Shown: in pieces, positions 61,214 through 64,000 of the stretch | How positions within the stretch are numbered: position 1 is the stretch's first letter | Layout: each line of letters begins with the position of its first letter | DNA from: Betaproteobacteria bacterium | GTDB taxonomy: Bacteria; Pseudomonadota; Gammaproteobacteria; Burkholderiales; CAIKXV01 | Reading direction: 5' to 3' | DNA: 64,000 nt | Assembly: GCA_021298815.1 (NCBI GenBank) | Contig: JAJTHE010000049.1 | Span: 1-64,000 of the forward strand | The notes under the pieces: model-generated | What the model was told of the DNA's origin: nothing | Database searches by the model: none | Seen by the model: only the letters and a program-made list of their open reading frames with translations | Program-made: the position numbers and the translations under genes

Positions 61214-62728
61214 TCAGTCTTCCCGGAGCCTCTGCCGCTGGCGCCGCACCCCCGGGAGCAGCACGAACGCGAGCAGCAGCACCGCGCAGGCGAGCAGGCT
61301 GGCGCTGATCGGGCGCTGCAGGAAGATCATGTAGTCGCCGCCGGACACGGACAGCGAGCGCCTGAAGTTCTCCTCCAGCATCGGCCCGAGGATCAGGCCG
61401 AGCAGCAGCGGCGCCGGTTCGCAGCCCAGCTTGCGCAGCACGTAGCCGGCCACCCCGGCCACCGCCATGAACACGACCTCCATCATGCTGTTGCGCAGGC
61501 TGTACACGCCGATGCAGCAGAACACGATGATCGCCGGGAACAGGTAGCGGTAGGGCATCTGGATCAGGCGCACCCACAGCCCGATCAGCGGCAGGTTGAG
61601 CACGACCAGCATCAGGTTGCCGATCCACATGCTGACCACCAGCCCCCAGAACAGTTCGGGCTGCTTGGCGATGATCTGCGGCCCGGGCTGTATGCCATGG
61701 ATCATCATCGCGCCCACCAGCAGCGCCATGATCGCGTTGGGCGGGATGCCCAGCGCCAGCATCGGGATGAAGCCCGCCCGGGCGCCCGCGTTGTTCGCCG
61801 CCTCCGGCGCCGCCACGCCCTCGACCGCGCCCTGGCCGAAACGCGAAGGGTCGCGTGCCAGCTTCTTCTCGAGGCTGTACGCCGCGAACGAGGGGATGGT
61901 GGACCCGCCGCCGGGCAGGATGCCCAGCACGATGCCGAGCAGCGTGCCGCGCACCGTCGCCGGCGTGGCGCTGCGGAAGTCGTCGCGCGACGGCCACAGC
62001 CGGTCGCGCAGCCGCGCGAGGCCGCCGTCCCTCGCCCGGCTCTCGAGGTTGAGCATGATCTCGGACAGGCCGAACAGGCCCATCGCGACCGGGACGAAGC
62101 CGACGCCGTCGTACAGGTCGGCGATGCCGAAGGTGTAGCGCTGCTCGCCGGTGGTGACGTCGGTGCCGACCAGGCCGATGAACACGCCCAGCACGATCAT
62201 CGCCATCGCCTTCACCAGCGAGCCGTGCGCGAGCACGATCGCCGCCACCAGCCCGAGCACCATCACCGCGACATAGTCGGGCGACTGGAACAGCAGCGCG
62301 ACGCTGGCGATGGCCGGCCCGCCGACCGCGATGGCGAGCGTGGTGACCGTGCCGGCGAACAGGGAGGCGAGCGCGGCGATCGCCAGGGCCGCCCCCGCGC
62401 GGCCGCCGCGGGCCATCGCATGGCCGTCCAGGCAGGTGACCACCGACGACGACTCGCCAGGCAGGTTGACCAGGATCGCGGTCGTCGAGCCGCCGTACTG
62501 CGAGCCGTAGAACACGCCGGCCAGCATGATCAGCGCGCCGGTCGGCTCGAGGTAGAAGGTGATCGGCATCAGCATCGCGACCGTGGCGGTCGGCCCGATG
62601 CCGGGCAGCACGCCGACCAGCGTGCCGAGCAGGCAACCGAGCAGGCACAGGCCCAGGTTGACCGGGGTCATCGCGACGCCGAAGCCCTGGGCCAGGTTTC
62701 CCAGCAGCGCGCCGGCCAGTTCGATCAT
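61214..62728 (-). CDS. tctA: TctA-type large permease subunit of a tripartite tricarboxylate transporter
   Basis: 504 residues with about twelve hydrophobic segments. Family signatures are VGVLPGIGPTATVAMLMPITF near the N-terminus, FYGSQYGGSTTAILVNLPGE, and GAVEGVAAPEAANNAGARAGFIPMLALGIP, broken here as PEAANNAGARAG and FIPMLALGIP. It should be the channel through which the receptor's cargo enters the cell using the ion gradient. tctB stops 7 bp before its start. Confidence 0.97.
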   Translation of the reverse strand: MIELAGALLGNLAQGFGVAMTPVNLGLCLLGCLLGTLVGVLPGIGPTATVAMLMPITFYLEPTGALIMLAGVFYGSQYGGSTTAILVNLPGESSSVVTCLDGHAMARGGRAGAALAIAALASLFAGTVTTLAIAVGGPAIASVALLFQSPDYVAVMVLGLVAAIVLAHGSLVKAMAMIVLGVFIGLVGTDVTTGEQRYTFGIADLYDGVGFVPVAMGLFGLSEIMLNLESRARDGGLARLRDRLWPSRDDFRSATPATVRGTLLGIVLGILPGGGSTIPSFAAYSLEKKLARDPSRFGQGAVEGVAAPEAANNAGARAGFIPMLALGIPPNAIMALLVGAMMIHGIQPGPQIIAKQPELFWGLVVSMWIGNLMLVVLNLPLIGLWVRLIQMPYRYLFPAIIVFCCIGVYSLRNSMMEVVFMAVAGVAGYVLRKLGCEPAPLLLGLILGPMLEENFRRSLSVSGGDYMIFLQRPISASLLACAVLLLAFVLLPGVRRQRQRLRED

Positions 62729-62735
62729 CGACGGC

Positions 62736-63188
62736 TCAGCCCGGCAGCCGGGGCAGCGCGTGCAACGGCAGCCCGAGGCCCCATACGAAGATCGCCAGCA
62801 CCGCCAGCGACAGCACGATCGCCGGCAGCAGCACCGAGCGCAACGCCACGCCGGGCACCGCGCGCGCGGCGCACAGCGCGGACGCGAAGATCGCGACCAC
62901 CACGCCCAGCGGTTCGAGCGTGAACGCGAAGGCGAGCACGGCGGCCGTCACCGCCAGCAGTGGCCGCAGGCGCCCGGGCTCGACCGCCGGGGCCGATGCG
63001 CGCAGGCCGCCGGCGGCGATCAGCACGCCGAGGCCGACCATCAGCCAGCAGGCGGCGAGCGGCACGTAGCCCTCGCCCATCGCATCGGCCGTGCCGACGT
63101 TCAGCGAGCGCCCGGCGACAAGGCCGCCCGCGCCGATCGCCAGGAACAGCGCGCCGGCGAGGGTGTCCTGGTTGAACCAGCGTGGCAT
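62736..63188 (-). CDS. tctB: TctB-type small permease subunit
   Basis: 150 residues with four hydrophobic stretches (for example FLAIGAGGLVAGRSL, AACWLMVGLGVLIAAGGL, LLPAIVLSLAVLAIFVWGLGLPL), the usual TctB layout of four helices. It lies between the receptor and tctA genes and should form the membrane complex with TctA. Confidence 0.92.
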   Translation of the reverse strand: MPRWFNQDTLAGALFLAIGAGGLVAGRSLNVGTADAMGEGYVPLAACWLMVGLGVLIAAGGLRASAPAVEPGRLRPLLAVTAAVLAFAFTLEPLGVVVAIFASALCAARAVPGVALRSVLLPAIVLSLAVLAIFVWGLGLPLHALPRLPG

Positions 63189-63224
63189 CGTCGAAGGGAC
63201 GCGCGCCAGCCCGTGCAGCGGCGG

Positions 63225-64000
63225 CTACTTCTGCCGCGCGCGCACTAGGCCTGCCTCGAGGAACACGGGGTACATCGCCGCATCCTCGGCCGCCAGCCGC
63301 CTCGCGGTGTCGGCGCGGTTCATCGGTTCGACGATGAACCCGGCCGCGCGCGCTTTCTCGATGAATCCCTTGTCGCGCATCGTCTCGAGCAGCCTGGCCT
63401 CGAGGATCGCCAGCCGGTCGGGCGGCGTCCCCCTGGGCGCGGCAATGTAGCGCCAGGTGCCGGCGATGAAGTCGATGCCCTGTTCGCGGAACGTCGGTAC
63501 GTCCGGCAGCAGGAAGTGGCGCTGGGTGCCGGCGATCGCGAGGCTGCGCGCGGCCCCCGACTGGTGGTGCTGCGAGATGTCCGGCGCCGGCACGGTCGCC
63601 GAATCGATCTCGCCCGAGAGCAGCGCCTGCACGGTCGGCGCGAAACCGGCGTAGGCGATCTTGTTGATCTTCACGCCGAGCGTGCGCTCCATGAGGGACG
63701 CGGCCACGTGCGAGGAACCACCCGGCTGGTCGTTGCCGTTGCGCAGCTTGCCCGGGTTCGCCCTGGCCGCCGCGAGGTAATCCGCGAGGGTCTTGATGCT
63801 GGTCTTCGCGCCGACGGAGAGCACCACCGGGTCATCGCCGAAGAAGGCGATCGGTTCGAAGTCGGACAGCGCGTTCGCGTTCGGGTTGTTGTACTGCGCG
63901 AAGACGGCCCCCGTGGCCACCATGGCGATCGTGTGGCCGTCCGGCTTCGACGAGGCCATCTCCTTCAGGCCGATGGTGCCGCCGGCACCGGGACGGTTGA
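63225..64000 (-). CDS. tctC: Bug/TctC-family receptor of the tripartite tricarboxylate transporter, N-terminal part missing
   Basis: The minus-strand frame runs off the window end at 64000, so the N-terminus is missing. The visible part begins inside NRPGAGGTIGLKEMASSKPDG, the ligand-loop region, and shows PDGHTIAMVATGAVF, KIAYAGFAPTVQALLSGEID and APRGTPPDRLAILEARLL. It is 36 bp ahead of tctB and is therefore the receptor proper of this transporter. An internal ATG at 63959 is not the true start. Confidence 0.93.
   Translation of the reverse strand, partial: NRPGAGGTIGLKEMASSKPDGHTIAMVATGAVFAQYNNPNANALSDFEPIAFFGDDPVVLSVGAKTSIKTLADYLAAARANPGKLRNGNDQPGGSSHVAASLMERTLGVKINKIAYAGFAPTVQALLSGEIDSATVPAPDISQHHQSGAARSLAIAGTQRHFLLPDVPTFREQGIDFIAGTWRYIAAPRGTPPDRLAILEARLLETMRDKGFIEKARAAGFIVEPMNRADTARRLAAEDAAMYPVFLEAGLVRARQK

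Overview
The window is very GC-rich chromosomal DNA with densely packed genes, many with ATGA or GTGA start/stop overlaps. The gene content points to a Burkholderiales-type betaproteobacterium. The reasons are seven Bug-family (tripartite tricarboxylate, TctC-like) receptors, a phasin behind a PHA-type promoter/operator, a CoA-ligase/CitE/AcuI style of acid catabolism, and a complete type VI secretion system (T6SS). No rRNA or tRNA gene, CRISPR array, insertion sequence or prophage was seen, so genus cannot be assigned.

Layout. 1-8.2 kb: two tandem Bug receptor paralogues (the first truncated by the window edge), a CMP/dCMP-type nucleoside deaminase, an ADP-forming acyl-CoA synthetase with a TTG start, two more Bug receptors, an AcuI-like reductase and a HIT protein. 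8.3-11.9 kb (minus): an Mla/MCE-type lipid-transport operon (STAS-MlaE permease, ATPase, MCE protein, auxiliary lipoprotein). 12-13 kb: a phasin gene with promoter, palindromic operator candidate and terminator. 13-22.3 kb (minus): an HDOD-receiver-GGDEF protein, an ECF sigma factor operon with its membrane partner and a secreted protein, a CinA-N/MoaB-type protein, a CBS protein, a TerC-family membrane protein, a CitE-like lyase and a YkgJ-type cysteine-cluster protein.

22.4-49.1 kb (plus): a complete T6SS in two blocks. Block 1 is tssA-B-C-hcp-E-F-G-clpV-vgrG followed by a delivery module: DUF2169-pentapeptide fusion, second pentapeptide protein, DUF3540 protein, DUF4150 PAAR-like tip and an unrecognised 254-residue protein. 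A terminator-like hairpin and an AT-rich regulatory gap separate it from block 2, tssJ-K-L-M plus a small lipoprotein. Two features stand out. TssM ends in what reads as a SPOR (peptidoglycan-binding) domain while TssL lacks any such domain, and the 254-residue protein has a TIR-like/Rossmannoid sequence pattern. No recognisable toxin or immunity gene is present.

49.2-53.7 kb (minus): four overlapping genes (UbiD-type decarboxylase, a beta-hydroxyacid dehydrogenase paralogue that has lost its catalytic Lys/Asn, an unknown exported protein, and an intact beta-hydroxyacid dehydrogenase). 53.8-58.9 kb (minus): two periplasmic substrate-binding proteins tightly coupled to a hybrid sensor kinase with no transporter genes. 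59-64 kb (minus): a tripartite tricarboxylate transporter (receptor cut by the window edge, TctB, TctA) followed by two further Bug receptors. Other notable sequence features are a perfect 23-bp inverted repeat inside the sigma-operon secreted-protein gene, in-frame short tandem repeats in two Bug signal-peptide regions, and a G8 tract in tssA.
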